This document shows positions 7,695 to 17,317 of a stretch of 64,000 nt of DNA, one piece after another. Below the pieces are notes generated by a model. That model saw nothing but the letters and a program-made list of their open reading frames with translations, searched no databases and was not told where the DNA came from. The position numbers were made by a program, and so were the translations under genes. How positions within the stretch are numbered: position 1 is the stretch's first letter; each line of letters starts with the position of its first letter. Source of the DNA: Desulfothermus sp964427155 (GTDB taxonomy: Bacteria > Desulfobacterota > Desulfovibrionia > Desulfovibrionales > Desulfothermaceae); assembly GCA_964427155.1 (NCBI GenBank), contig CAYRSC010000003.1:1-64000 (forward strand), given 5' to 3'.

Positions 7695-10600
7695 TTACCA
7701 GACCTTTTCCCGCTGTCTTTTAAGGGCCTCCTCCTGCTCGTCAAAAGAGGTAAATCCAGCCTGATGCAGGGCATCTTCAACTGTCTTTTCCCAGTCCCAG
7801 TTGGCATATATCACAGGTTTATGGAGCTTTTCTCTAAACTTCTCCAGTTCCTGTCTATAAAACTTCTCATTGGGGGTCTGGAGATTATGCTGAAGCTGTT
7901 GATGAAGCCTTTTTATCTCCCCCTCATACCATTCCATGATCTCCTCAGCAGAGGTATTCTGTTTAATAATATGACCATAGCCCTCTTCCTTCAATATCCT
8001 ACACAAGCGCTCAAAATGTTGCTCCTTTAACCATCGTCCAAGCTCCCTGGCAGGTATCTCTTCCTTCTCAAGCTCATATACATCATACTTTGTCTGGGCA
8101 TAGGTATCAGGCACTACTGAGGCAGATACAATCCCTGCTATACAAACCAATCCCCTTATTATCTTACTGTTGGATACACCCTGACCACAGAATCCAACCT
8201 TTTTACCGTATCTTTGACCAGTAAAAATGGTGGTCAAGATGGCCCATACAACCGCGGGGTCCTCCTCATCATACACCTTTCTTAGCCTTGGATTGTCCCT
8301 ATCAGTACCCAATACCAACTGTGTCATATCATTTGAACCAATGGAAAATCCATCAAATTCCCGAATAAATTCCTTTGCCAAAATGGCATTGCTCGGTATC
8401 TCAGACATCTGGATAATCTTGAGGCCGTCCTCTCCACTCCTCAGATTATGGACCTCCTCCAGATACCTCTTCATTGACCTGGCCTCCTCCAGGGTCCTCA
8501 CAAAGGGAAGCATTAGAGAAAGATTCTTTCCTCCATAGGCACCCCTGGCGAGTTTAAAGGCCTCAATTTCCCAGTCGTGAAGATTCCTGGAAACTCCCCT
8601 ATATCCCAGCATGGGATTGTCCTCCACGGCCTCAAATAGCATACCCCCCATTAAATTACGATATTCATTGGTCTTAAAATCAGTGGTACGATAAATTATC
8701 TCCTTTCCATAAAAGGCCATAGCAAAAAGGGCCAAACCCTGGGCAAGGGATTGCACATAGAGTTCCTTACCAGTGCGATAACCACGAGAGCGAATATGCT
8801 CCCCTATCTTTCTTGTCAAATGTCTCACTTCCTCCATCTTTCTCGCAAGACCCACCTTCTGGGCCACATCTTCCCTGAGCCTCTTTATCCTCTCCAATAC
8901 CTGGAGGACCTCAGGGTCATCTTTTACCCGATTATAATGATTCTCTATCTTAAAATTTATCTCCTCCCTCTCCTGCACCTCTTCGGGAGAATCTCCCAAT
9001 TGAAGGAGCCTGTCATAATATCCCATCACATAGGCTATATGTTCCTTTAAGTCTGTGGAGGTCTTGAGCTCATTTAGATAATGCGTGGCATTCTCCAGAC
9101 ACATATCCAGGCTCCTATCACACTCCCTTATCCTCCGTTGAACCGCGAGTTCCTCCTCTCTGCCCACAGTTACCTTTCCACTCAACTCCTCTATCTCATC
9201 TGTTAATCCACTTATAATACCCACATATTTTCGCAGATTGAGATCAAAGGTAAGGATACCAAGGTCCAGTTGCTCCTTGATTATCTTTGTGAGCTCATTA
9301 TCCAGGTCTCTGAGTTTTTCCTCCACATATCCCTGCAGGGTACCATTATCATAGGCCTCCAGTGCAAGGGGATGCACCCCTATATTGCCCAGCATAAACT
9401 CTGCCCTCAAAAGACCCACCTCAAAGTCAGGACAATACCTGAGCCTGGAGAGAAACATGGCCTGTCCCACATCTGCCAGGATAAGGCCTATCTTTGTCTT
9501 TGTATTTGGTAATTTTGATACATCTATCTCTCCACCCACCTCAATGAGGGGAAGCAACCCCCTATATACCTTTCCCCTGGAGCCATCCACTGTAACTTCC
9601 TGACCATCCAACGCCCTGAGGGACTCCACCTTATTTATGCCTATCACAGAGGGTATTCCCAGCTCTCTGGAGGTAATAGCCGCATGACTGGTATCTCCCC
9701 CTGCACTCGCCAGGATCGCAGAGGCTATCCTCATCCCTGGAACCATATCTGGATCTGTCCTTTCTGCGGCCAGGATATCCCCCTTACTGATCTTGTTGAG
9801 TTCCAGGGCAGAGCGCAAAAAACGTACCTTTCCGCTTCCTGCCCCGCGGGAAGCACCATTTCCTGTAAGAAGTACCTCTGCTCTATCCAGGGCCTTTGGA
9901 TCCACCTCCATACGTTTCATATAGATGGTATAGGGATGCTTTTCAAATTCAATATTCCATCTGGTCTCTGGCCGGGCCTGGACAAACCACAGCCTCTCCC
10001 ACTCATCTATACAAAACTCCGTGTCCATTATTATACCGCCATAGGCCTCACTTATCTTTCTAACACCCCGCGCCACCTCTTCTGCCTGGGCCAGAGAAAG
10101 GGACCACCTATACATCTCCTCTTCTGGAACACTCACCACAGTAGTACCACTGCCATCGTCCTTATATATTATCTTCTTGTCCTTTTTTCCCATCTGGCGG
10201 ATGACCACCTCCTGACCATCGTCCCTCTGAAACACATAAAACTTATCTGGGGTAACCATACCAGAGACCACTGCCTCACCTAACCCATAGCTGGCATCAA
10301 TGGAGACCAGGTCATTCCTGTCTGTACCCCTGCATCCCGTAGCTGTGTCAGCAGAAAACGCTGTTCCAGAGACCACAGGATTTATCATACGCATGATACA
10401 CACAGACAGGGAAGTATTCTCTATGGCCCACTCCTTTTTGGCATTCTCTGCTATGGTATCATCTCCTGTCTTCTCTGCAAGGGCCACTGCATCCAAAATA
10501 GCCTCCCTCCTATAGGTCATGGAGCGAAGATTATAGGCTGAGGCACAATCCCACTGATAGGCAGTGACACACTCGTCTTCAGAGGCAATATTGAGGTAGG

Positions 10601-11291
10601 TATCCTGAAGTCCAGCAAATGCCTTTTTGGCACTATCCTCTCCTGCTGCAGATGACCTTACAGCAACGCGCACATTATCCTCTCCCACCTCCTTGCATAT
10701 CTCCCTGTATGCATTCCTTACTGCATCCTTTACCTCATTGGGTAAGTCCACAGAGAGAATAGCCACCTGCACCAGAACAGAACGTTTTCTAAGCTGATCA
10801 ATACCCTCTGGGGAGGTGGCAAAACCTTCCACCACATTATTTATAAACTTCCTGAGTTTTATGAGCCTGGAACCACTCGCATCCTGAAGTTTCTTCACCT
10901 TCTTGGCCACAGACCTTACAAACTTCCTCAAGAACTCTGGGTCGCTATTTACCTCTACACTATTCCAGTCCACCCCCTCATATTCCTTCTCCACCACATC
11001 CCTTATCAAGGTGGCATTTACATAGGTCTCATCTAAAAGTTTATGAAAGGCCAGAGAAGAAATAGCCCTGAACTGAGGGGTCCTTATTCCATCTAATTGA
11101 CTGATTATGGCAGTATTGTAGTTCTTCCCCCCAACCAGATATTCTCCTTCCTTGGCCAGGGTCACTATCTCACTCCCACTTAAGACCAGCTTCTTTTTAA
11201 GGTCTTCCCTGGCGGCCACTATCTTGGTCTCTTCCCTCTCCTTAACCTTCACTTTTATATCCCTCTTGGGAGAGCCCTTTTGCTCTGTCAT
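7695..11291 (-). CDS. ppsA: Phosphoenolpyruvate synthase, extended form
   Basis: This enzyme converts pyruvate and ATP to PEP, AMP and phosphate, the entry to gluconeogenesis. At 1198 residues it is about 400 longer than E. coli PpsA. Order of parts: N-terminal extension (1-45); ATP-grasp domain (about 50-445, VRSSAAGED at 212 and VQARPETRW at 437); swivelling phosphohistidine domain with GGDTSHAAI, catalytic His536; the start of the PEP-binding barrel (GLLRAEFMLGNIGVHP, about 626); a charged coiled-coil insertion (about 655-835); the rest of the barrel (YRTTDFKTNEY at 867, EIPSNA, GSNDMTQL, GFCGQG); and a C-terminal tail of about 110 residues. A PPDK role is less likely because the motifs match PpsA throughout. 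It is 50 bases downstream of leuB. Confidence 0.9.
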   Translation of the reverse strand: MTEQKGSPKRDIKVKVKEREETKIVAAREDLKKKLVLSGSEIVTLAKEGEYLVGGKNYNTAIISQLDGIRTPQFRAISSLAFHKLLDETYVNATLIRDVVEKEYEGVDWNSVEVNSDPEFLRKFVRSVAKKVKKLQDASGSRLIKLRKFINNVVEGFATSPEGIDQLRKRSVLVQVAILSVDLPNEVKDAVRNAYREICKEVGEDNVRVAVRSSAAGEDSAKKAFAGLQDTYLNIASEDECVTAYQWDCASAYNLRSMTYRREAILDAVALAEKTGDDTIAENAKKEWAIENTSLSVCIMRMINPVVSGTAFSADTATGCRGTDRNDLVSIDASYGLGEAVVSGMVTPDKFYVFQRDDGQEVVIRQMGKKDKKIIYKDDGSGTTVVSVPEEEMYRWSLSLAQAEEVARGVRKISEAYGGIIMDTEFCIDEWERLWFVQARPETRWNIEFEKHPYTIYMKRMEVDPKALDRAEVLLTGNGASRGAGSGKVRFLRSALELNKISKGDILAAERTDPDMVPGMRIASAILASAGGDTSHAAITSRELGIPSVIGINKVESLRALDGQEVTVDGSRGKVYRGLLPLIEVGGEIDVSKLPNTKTKIGLILADVGQAMFLSRLRYCPDFEVGLLRAEFMLGNIGVHPLALEAYDNGTLQGYVEEKLRDLDNELTKIIKEQLDLGILTFDLNLRKYVGIISGLTDEIEELSGKVTVGREEELAVQRRIRECDRSLDMCLENATHYLNELKTSTDLKEHIAYVMGYYDRLLQLGDSPEEVQEREEINFKIENHYNRVKDDPEVLQVLERIKRLREDVAQKVGLARKMEEVRHLTRKIGEHIRSRGYRTGKELYVQSLAQGLALFAMAFYGKEIIYRTTDFKTNEYRNLMGGMLFEAVEDNPMLGYRGVSRNLHDWEIEAFKLARGAYGGKNLSLMLPFVRTLEEARSMKRYLEEVHNLRSGEDGLKIIQMSEIPSNAILAKEFIREFDGFSIGSNDMTQLVLGTDRDNPRLRKVYDEEDPAVVWAILTTIFTGQRYGKKVGFCGQGVSNSKIIRGLVCIAGIVSASVVPDTYAQTKYDVYELEKEEIPARELGRWLKEQHFERLCRILKEEGYGHIIKQNTSAEEIMEWYEGEIKRLHQQLQHNLQTPNEKFYRQELEKFREKLHKPVIYANWDWEKTVEDALHQAGFTSFDEQEEALKRQREKVW

Positions 11292-11342
11292 TGTCTCCTC
11301 CTTTTTTAATAACGCACCTAATTACTAGCTATGCCTCTGAAA

Positions 11343-12416
11343 TTAAATATGTGAGACAATCAAATCCCCCATCTGGGAGCAGGAGACCATCTTATCCCCT
11401 TCTCTCCAGATGTCACGGGTGCGATATCCTTCCTCCAGGACCTTGGATACAGCCCTTTCTATGGCCTCGGCCTCCTCAGACAAAGAAAAGGTATATTTAA
11501 ACATCATTGCCACAGATAAGATAGTGGCAATGGGATTTGCAATATCTTTCCCCGCAATATCCGGGGCAGAGCCATGGATGGGTTCATATAGACCAGGACC
11601 ATCTCCTCCCAGCGAGGCAGAAGAAAGCATCCCTATTGAGCCGGTAATAGTAGCCGCCTCATCAGATAGAATATCCCCAAAGAGATTAGAGGTGACAATC
11701 ACATCAAACTGGGAAGGGTCCAGGATGAGTTGCATGGCGGCATTATCCACGTACAGATGAGAAAGCTCCACATCTGGATAGTTTCTGGACTCCTCTTCAA
11801 CCACCTCACGCCATAACCTGGATACATCCAGGACATTGGCCTTATCCACTGAACAGAGTCTATTTTTGCGCTCCCTGGCTATCTCAAAGGCAAGTCTCAC
11901 TATCCTCCTTATCTCAGATTCTCCATAACACATGGTATTTATTGCAAATCTCTCTCCCTGCCTTATCTCTATACCCTTTGGTTCCCCAAAATATATACCC
12001 CCTGTAAGCTCCCTGATTACCAGAAGGTCAATTCCCCTCTCCACAATATCTCCCCTCAAACAGGAGGCCTCCTTTAGCTCTTTAAAGACCCTTGCAGGTC
12101 TGAGATTGGCAAATACACCCAGGGCCTTCCTTATCCCCAACAATCCCTGCTCTGGCCTCATCTCATGAGAAACATTATCCCACTTTGGACCCCCTACTGC
12201 CCCCAGGAGCACAGCATCACAGGATAGACATCTCTCCACTGTCTCTGGAGGAAGAGGATGCCCCCTCTCCTCTATAGCGGCCCCCCCAATAAGACCCTGT
12301 ACTCGCTCTATCCTATGAGAAAACCTCTCCTCTATCCTGGATAAGACCTTTTCTGCCTCCCTAATTATCTCAGGTCCAATTCCATCCCCAGGTAAAACAC
12401 ATATCTTAAACTCCAC
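11343..12416 (-). CDS. leuB: 3-isopropylmalate dehydrogenase
   Basis: LeuB oxidatively decarboxylates 3-isopropylmalate with NAD+, the third step of leucine synthesis. The 357-residue product matches the family length and shows LPGDGIGPE at the N-terminus, RELTGGIYFG (about 135), the metal-binding DNAAMQLILDP and NLFGDILSDEA, and the nucleotide-site GSAPDIAGK. It starts with GTG two bases after the leuD stop, behind GGGAGAG, and closes the leuACDB unit. Confidence 0.95.
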   Translation of the reverse strand: MEFKICVLPGDGIGPEIIREAEKVLSRIEERFSHRIERVQGLIGGAAIEERGHPLPPETVERCLSCDAVLLGAVGGPKWDNVSHEMRPEQGLLGIRKALGVFANLRPARVFKELKEASCLRGDIVERGIDLLVIRELTGGIYFGEPKGIEIRQGERFAINTMCYGESEIRRIVRLAFEIARERKNRLCSVDKANVLDVSRLWREVVEEESRNYPDVELSHLYVDNAAMQLILDPSQFDVIVTSNLFGDILSDEAATITGSIGMLSSASLGGDGPGLYEPIHGSAPDIAGKDIANPIATILSVAMMFKYTFSLSEEAEAIERAVSKVLEEGYRTRDIWREGDKMVSCSQMGDLIVSHI

Positions 12417-12418
12417 GC

Positions 12419-12916
12419 TTATCTCTCCCTCAGCTGTTTTTTCACATAATTCACCAGTCCACCCATATTTAAAAGCTCTAACATAAAAGCAGGCACCTGT
12501 GGAAAGCCAAATTCTTCCCCTTTTGTCTTATTTATTATCCTTCCACCCTCCAAATCCACCTCCAGGACATCTCCCTCTCCTATCTGGTCCACACCCTTGC
12601 CCAACTCCACAAGAGGCAGCCCCATATTAAAGGCGTTTCTGTAAAATATCCTGGCAAAACTATGGGCTATTACCAGAGAGATACCAGCACCTATAAGGGC
12701 AAGAGGGGCATGTTCCCTGGAAGAACCACACCCAAAATTAGGACCTGCAACCAGTATATCCCCTGGAGAGATGCGCTTAACCCAACCAGGCTCCAGGCCT
12801 TCCATACAGTGTCTACCCAGTTCAGATGCATCTGTGGTAACCAAAAATCTCGCAGGGATAATGGCATCTGTATCAATATGTGCCCCTACGCGGTGGACCC
12901 GTCCCTTTATCTTCAT
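12419..12916 (-). CDS. leuD: 3-isopropylmalate dehydratase small subunit, archaeal-type
   Basis: LeuD is the swivelling small subunit that with LeuC isomerises 2-isopropylmalate to 3-isopropylmalate. The 165-residue protein shows the DTDAIIPARFL start region and FGCGSSREHAP near residue 60. It is shorter than the about 200-residue E. coli type and fits the archaeal/HacB-like form, in agreement with its LeuC partner. GGGAGAG precedes the ATG. Confidence 0.93.
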   Translation of the reverse strand: MKIKGRVHRVGAHIDTDAIIPARFLVTTDASELGRHCMEGLEPGWVKRISPGDILVAGPNFGCGSSREHAPLALIGAGISLVIAHSFARIFYRNAFNMGLPLVELGKGVDQIGEGDVLEVDLEGGRIINKTKGEEFGFPQVPAFMLELLNMGGLVNYVKKQLRER

Positions 12917-12985
12917 ATAAACTCTCCCTTGAGTCTTGACTATAAACCTAGAATTACAAAAATAATCCCCTTATGTCCAGAATAT

Positions 12986-14245
12986 TTAGAGCCTTGCAGG
13001 ATGAATAATCTCTCCTGCCACTGCGCTAGCAGCAGCCACAGAAGGGTTGGCAAGATAGACCTCGCTCTCCAGATGTCCCATCCGTCCCTTAAAGTTCCTA
13101 TTGGTGGTGGCCACACACCTTTCTCCCTCAGCCAGGATTCCCATGTGGCCCCCAAGACAGGGACCGCAGGTGGGGGGACCTATAACGGCACCTGCATCTA
13201 AAAATATCTCCAACAGACCTTCTTTAAGGGCCTGTCTCCATATGCCAGGTGTTGCAGGAAGTACAATCAGTCTTACCCCCTTTTTTACCTTTCTACCCTT
13301 TAAGACCCTTGCCGCTTCCCTGAGGTCGCTTATCCTTCCATTGGTGCAGGAACCAATAACTACCTGATCTATCTTTATATCCTTTACCTCATCCACATCC
13401 CTTACATTTTCAGGAAGATGAGGAAGGGCCACCTGAGGGGACAGCTCATCTAGATTAATGGATATCACCTTTTCATATTCTGCATCCTCATCAGGGAAAA
13501 GCATCTCGTCTCCTTCTCTACCAGCACCTTTACAGTATTCCAGGGTCCTTTTATCCACAGGGAAGAGTCCCACCTTACCTCCTGCCTCTATTGCCATATT
13601 GGCAACAGTCATCCTGGACTCCACTCCCAGAGTTTCCACCCCTGGCCCAAAAAATTCCAGGGCCCTATAAAGGGCCCCATCCACTCCTATCTTCCCAATG
13701 AGAAAGAGGATCACATCCTTGCCCTGTACAAATTCTCCGCAACTCCCCTCAAGATATACGCCGATGGAAGAAGGGACCTTAAACCAGGTCTCTCCCAACA
13801 CCATTGCAGCAGCGATATCTGTACTTCCAAGTCCTGTGGCAAAGGCCCCTATCCCCCCATAAGTGCAGGTATGGCTATCTGCTCCTACCACCACTTCCCA
13901 GGGACCAACAAGACCTGTCTCTGGTAAAAGGGCGTGCTCCACCCCACAGTTGCCCCCTTCAAAATAGTGAATTATCTCCATCTCCCTGGCAAACTCCCTT
14001 ACAAACTTTACCTGTTGGGCAGAATCTATATCCTTATTGGGAGTAAAATGGTCACATACCAGTATAACCCTTTCCCTATCAAAGACCCTTTCCGCCCCCA
14101 TCTCCCTAAAAGACTTGATGGCCAGGGGCGCAGTTATGTCGTTGGCAAGGACCTTTGAGACCTTACACCTTATTATCTGTCCCCTTTCCTTTATCTCCTC
14201 CTGGGTATATCTCTGCAAAATCTTTTCAACTAGACCTTTGCCCAT
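12986..14245 (-). CDS. leuC: 3-isopropylmalate dehydratase large subunit
   Basis: LeuC carries the 4Fe-4S cluster of isopropylmalate isomerase. The 419-residue product is of the shorter archaeal/type-II class. Cluster ligands are visible in VIGSCTNGR (about residue 300) and in GPPTCGPCLGGH (about 357-368); GADSHTCTYG lies near 120. The ATG at 14245 follows GAGGAAAAGG and overlaps the end of leuA by 16 bases, so the two are probably translationally coupled. Homoaconitase is an alternative in archaea, but the surrounding leu genes settle the role. Confidence 0.94.
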   Translation of the reverse strand: MGKGLVEKILQRYTQEEIKERGQIIRCKVSKVLANDITAPLAIKSFREMGAERVFDRERVILVCDHFTPNKDIDSAQQVKFVREFAREMEIIHYFEGGNCGVEHALLPETGLVGPWEVVVGADSHTCTYGGIGAFATGLGSTDIAAAMVLGETWFKVPSSIGVYLEGSCGEFVQGKDVILFLIGKIGVDGALYRALEFFGPGVETLGVESRMTVANMAIEAGGKVGLFPVDKRTLEYCKGAGREGDEMLFPDEDAEYEKVISINLDELSPQVALPHLPENVRDVDEVKDIKIDQVVIGSCTNGRISDLREAARVLKGRKVKKGVRLIVLPATPGIWRQALKEGLLEIFLDAGAVIGPPTCGPCLGGHMGILAEGERCVATTNRNFKGRMGHLESEVYLANPSVAAASAVAGEIIHPARL

Positions 14246-15762
14246 ACCTTTTCCTCCTGTTTTTTGGCAAGACGGTTCAGGGCATTTATATATGCCTTGG
14301 CACTTGCCACAATAATATCTGGATCAGCCCCCCTGCCAATGGCAGTCTTATTCCCCTCTTCTATCTTTACTGTGACCTCTCCCTGGGCATCTGTTCCACC
14401 TGTAATTGCATTTATGGAAAACTTCAGCAATCTGGGATGCCTTCCCACCAGCTTGCTAATAGCATTAAAAACAGCATCCACTGGCCCCACCCCAAATTCA
14501 GAGATCTGTTCCTCATGACCATCCACCTCCATCTTTAGGGTGGCAGTGGGCATGGCCATATTCCCTGAAACAGAACACAGATATTTGAGCTTATATTTGT
14601 CAGGTATGCGATAGACCTCTTCCAAGACCAAGGCCTCAAGGTCTTCCAAGAATATCTGTTTTTTCTTGTCCGCCAATTTCTTTACTGCTTCAAACACGAG
14701 ATTTATCTGCTCAGGGGAAAGGCGATATCCCAAACTCTCAAGCTGCTGCTTACAGGCATGTCTTCCCGAATGTTTTCCCATAACCAGTTCTGAAGGAGGC
14801 CGTCCAATGGACTCTGGCGTCATTATCTCATAGGTGAGCCGATTCTGAATTACTCCATGTTGATGGATCCCTGCCTCATGGGAAAAGGCATTTCCTCCAA
14901 TTATTGCCTTGTATGCAGGGATAGGCATCCCTATAATCATGGAGAGGAGTCTACATGCAGGATAGATCAGTTCTCTCTTTATCCCAGTGGTAAGACCATA
15001 GTAGGACTCGCGCACATGTAAGGCCATAACCACTTCCTCCAGAGCCGCATTGCCAGCCCTCTCTCCTATTCCACAGAGGGTCACCTCCACCTGACGGGCC
15101 CCTGCCCTCAGTGCCGCCAGGGTATTGGCAGTAGCCAGTCCCAGGTCATTATGACAGTGAACACTCAAGACCGCTCTCTCTATATTCTTCACCTTTGACC
15201 TTAGATACCTTATGAGGTCTCCAAATTCTTCAGGTTGAGCATATCCCACCGTATCTGGGATATTTATAGTGCTGGCCCCCGCCTCAATGGCGGTCTCCAC
15301 CACCTCAACCAGGAAATCCCAGTCTGAGCGGGAGGCATCCTCTGCTGAAAACTCCACATTGGGGGTATATCCACAGGCCCGGGAGACGGCCTTCTTCACA
15401 GCGGATATTACCTCCTCCCTACTCATCCCCAATTTATGTCGCATGTGTATATCAGATGTAGCCAAAAAGGTATGTATCCTGGGATTCTTGGCCCCCTTAA
15501 TGGCCTCCCATCCCCTATCAATATCAGCATCTGTGGCCCTGCAGAGGGCGGCAACCTGAGCATCCTCCACTACATTGGCAATCTCTCTCACCGCCTCAAA
15601 GTCTCCTTCACTGGCCGCGGGAAAACCTGCTTCAATAATATCCACTCCCAGGTTGTCCAGTTGTCTGGCAAGCCTTTTCTTCTCTTCTGTATTCATAGTG
15701 GCCCCTGGAGACTGTTCTCCATCTCTTAAGGTAGTATCAAAGATATATATCCTTTCTCCCAT
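14230..15762 (-). CDS. leuA: 2-isopropylmalate synthase
   Basis: LeuA condenses acetyl-CoA with 2-oxoisovalerate, the committed step of leucine synthesis. The 510-residue protein has the HMGL-like barrel (TTLRDGEQSPGA at about residue 10, SVHCHNDLGLA near 200, CGIGERAGNA near 232), a central linker, and the C-terminal leucine-binding regulatory domain (about 385-500) that gives feedback inhibition. AAGGAGG precedes the ATG. It leads leuA-leuC-leuD-leuB. No leader peptide or attenuator was seen upstream. Confidence 0.95.
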   Translation of the reverse strand: MGERIYIFDTTLRDGEQSPGATMNTEEKKRLARQLDNLGVDIIEAGFPAASEGDFEAVREIANVVEDAQVAALCRATDADIDRGWEAIKGAKNPRIHTFLATSDIHMRHKLGMSREEVISAVKKAVSRACGYTPNVEFSAEDASRSDWDFLVEVVETAIEAGASTINIPDTVGYAQPEEFGDLIRYLRSKVKNIERAVLSVHCHNDLGLATANTLAALRAGARQVEVTLCGIGERAGNAALEEVVMALHVRESYYGLTTGIKRELIYPACRLLSMIIGMPIPAYKAIIGGNAFSHEAGIHQHGVIQNRLTYEIMTPESIGRPPSELVMGKHSGRHACKQQLESLGYRLSPEQINLVFEAVKKLADKKKQIFLEDLEALVLEEVYRIPDKYKLKYLCSVSGNMAMPTATLKMEVDGHEEQISEFGVGPVDAVFNAISKLVGRHPRLLKFSINAITGGTDAQGEVTVKIEEGNKTAIGRGADPDIIVASAKAYINALNRLAKKQEEKVWAKV

Positions 15763-15865
15763 TGCTATTTCCTCCTTAATCTTGATTTAAAGGAGAGGTG
15801 ATACTCCCCTCCTCTCTTTTACTGACCTTAACAACAACTAAACAGGAAAAAAATGATTCTCTCAC

Positions 15866-16651
15866 TTATGAGGACTTGCGGCGGGCAAGCCCCCTAAGCA
15901 GAGGACGGGAGTGGTGCAGGGGAAGATACAAATAAGAATATATGGGTCCAGAGAGAACATAACAGAAAAAAAACAAAAAAGGGATGAGTGTTGGGGCAGA
16001 ACCAACCAACACAAATAGCAACACCACTGCCACTGAAGAAGTAAATGGTCTGGCCCTGAAGACCCCCATATCCTTAAAGGAATAATACTTTACCCGGCTC
16101 ACCATCAGGAGGGCGAGAGCAAATACAGAGGCAAGACAAAAGGCCGCTATTATCTTATGACCCACCACCTCATCCACACCAAGTCCCCTACAAAAAATGA
16201 TAAAGGTGGCCAGGAAACAGGCCGCCGCAGGGATAGGAAGTCCCATAAAAAAATGGGGGTCATATACATCTTTTCGCATGGCCATTAAATTAAATCTGGC
16301 AAGTCTCAAGGCCCCGCACGCCAGAAACAGAAAACATATAGCTATCCCCAATCTTCCAAAGATGTGAAGTTGCCACAAGTAGAGAGTAAGAGCAGGAGTG
16401 GCTCCAAAGGCAATTAGGTCTGCCAAGGAATCCATCTGGATCCCAAAGTCAGAGCTGGCCTTTGTAAGCCTCGCCACCTTACCATCCAGCCCATCAAACA
16501 CACAACTAACCAGGATGGCCAGGGCCGCTAGATAAAACTTCCCTCCAATTGCCCACAACATCCCCAGAAAGCCTGAGAACATGCTGGCAGTGGTGAGCAG
16601 ATTGGGAATAATATAATAACCAATCGGGATACGTCTCTTCTCCCTCTTCAC
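15866..16651 (-). CDS. pssA: CDP-diacylglycerol--serine O-phosphatidyltransferase
   Basis: PssA makes phosphatidylserine from CDP-diacylglycerol and L-serine in the inner membrane. The 261-residue protein has several membrane segments and the CDP-alcohol phosphotransferase signature, seen as DGLDGKVAR followed by FGIQMDSLAD near residues 55-80. It starts with GTG at 16651 behind AAGGAG, six bases after psd. The product of this enzyme is the substrate of Psd, so the pair forms the phosphatidylethanolamine branch. Confidence 0.93.
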   Translation of the reverse strand: MKREKRRIPIGYYIIPNLLTTASMFSGFLGMLWAIGGKFYLAALAILVSCVFDGLDGKVARLTKASSDFGIQMDSLADLIAFGATPALTLYLWQLHIFGRLGIAICFLFLACGALRLARFNLMAMRKDVYDPHFFMGLPIPAAACFLATFIIFCRGLGVDEVVGHKIIAAFCLASVFALALLMVSRVKYYSFKDMGVFRARPFTSSVAVVLLFVLVGSAPTLIPFLFFFCYVLSGPIYSYLYLPLHHSRPLLRGLARRKSS

Positions 16652-16657
16652 AGGATC

Positions 16658-17317
16658 TCACTCCTTCTGGCTTTTTCTTGCAATCACATCCAGTCCAGCA
16701 AGGACCTTCTCCCCCATCCTTATATCCACCTCATATCCTTCTGGCAGGTAAAGGTCAACCCGTGAGCCAAATTTTATAAGTCCAAGTCTCTCCCCCTGAA
16801 GGAGCCTCTCTCCTTTCTCCACCCAGCAAACTATCCGTCTGGCAATAAGCCCTGCTATCTGCACCACTGTAAAGGCATTGCCCTCATCGTCCCTTAGGAG
16901 AATAAGATTTCTTTCATTATCCGCGGATGCCTTATCCAGAGAGGCATTCAAAAACCTTCCCTTTATATATCTTATCTCCACCACCTCTGAGGCAACAGGG
17001 GCCCGATTTACGTGCACATTGAATACATTCATAAAGACAGATATCCTCTGCCGCTTCTCCCCAGTAAAGGGGTCCACAGCAGGACCTATCTTTACCACCC
17101 TTCCATCTGCCGGGGAAAGGACCACTCCCTTTTCCTGGGGAGCAATCCGCTGGGGGTCTCTAAAAAAATTCATTACAAAAAAGGTGAGGATTACAAAAAA
17201 TACCGCGGCCATTCCCCACGAGAGCAGGGCAAACACCACCGAACATAGGGCACAAAAAGCTACATAGGGGATACCCTCGGCACATATACCATAGATAGAT
17301 GTATTTCTTTCCTTCAT
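16658..17317 (-). CDS. psd: Phosphatidylserine decarboxylase proenzyme
   Basis: Psd converts phosphatidylserine to phosphatidylethanolamine. The 219-residue form is the short proenzyme class. It has a membrane segment near the N-terminus, the LSPADGRV and FNVHVNRAP motifs, and the GS self-cleavage site in IKFGSRVDL near the C-terminus, where Ser becomes the pyruvoyl group. The ATG at 17317 overlaps the stop of the upstream permease gene (TGATG) and follows GGAAGGAG. An upstream start at 17362 would overlap that gene more. The coupling joins phospholipid synthesis to the amino acid transporter operon. Confidence 0.92.
   Translation of the reverse strand: MKERNTSIYGICAEGIPYVAFCALCSVVFALLSWGMAAVFFVILTFFVMNFFRDPQRIAPQEKGVVLSPADGRVVKIGPAVDPFTGEKRQRISVFMNVFNVHVNRAPVASEVVEIRYIKGRFLNASLDKASADNERNLILLRDDEGNAFTVVQIAGLIARRIVCWVEKGERLLQGERLGLIKFGSRVDLYLPEGYEVDIRMGEKVLAGLDVIARKSQKE

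Noticed and set aside
7673..7807. Longer start for pcm
   Set aside because: It would overlap the PEP synthase gene by over 100 bases and adds residues not found in the family; the ATG at 7672 has a suitable ribosome binding site.
9684..10283. Plus-strand ORF of 199 residues inside the PEP synthase gene
   Set aside because: It is antisense to a fully conserved catalytic region, has an odd composition rich in Pro, His and Leu, and no ribosome binding site of note. Other plus-strand ORFs over ppsA and the leu genes were rejected for the same reason.
15763..15865. Leader or attenuator for the leu operon
   Set aside because: I looked for a leucine-codon leader peptide and a T-box-like structure in the short gap upstream of leuA and saw neither. 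Only a weak purine-rich inverted repeat is present.
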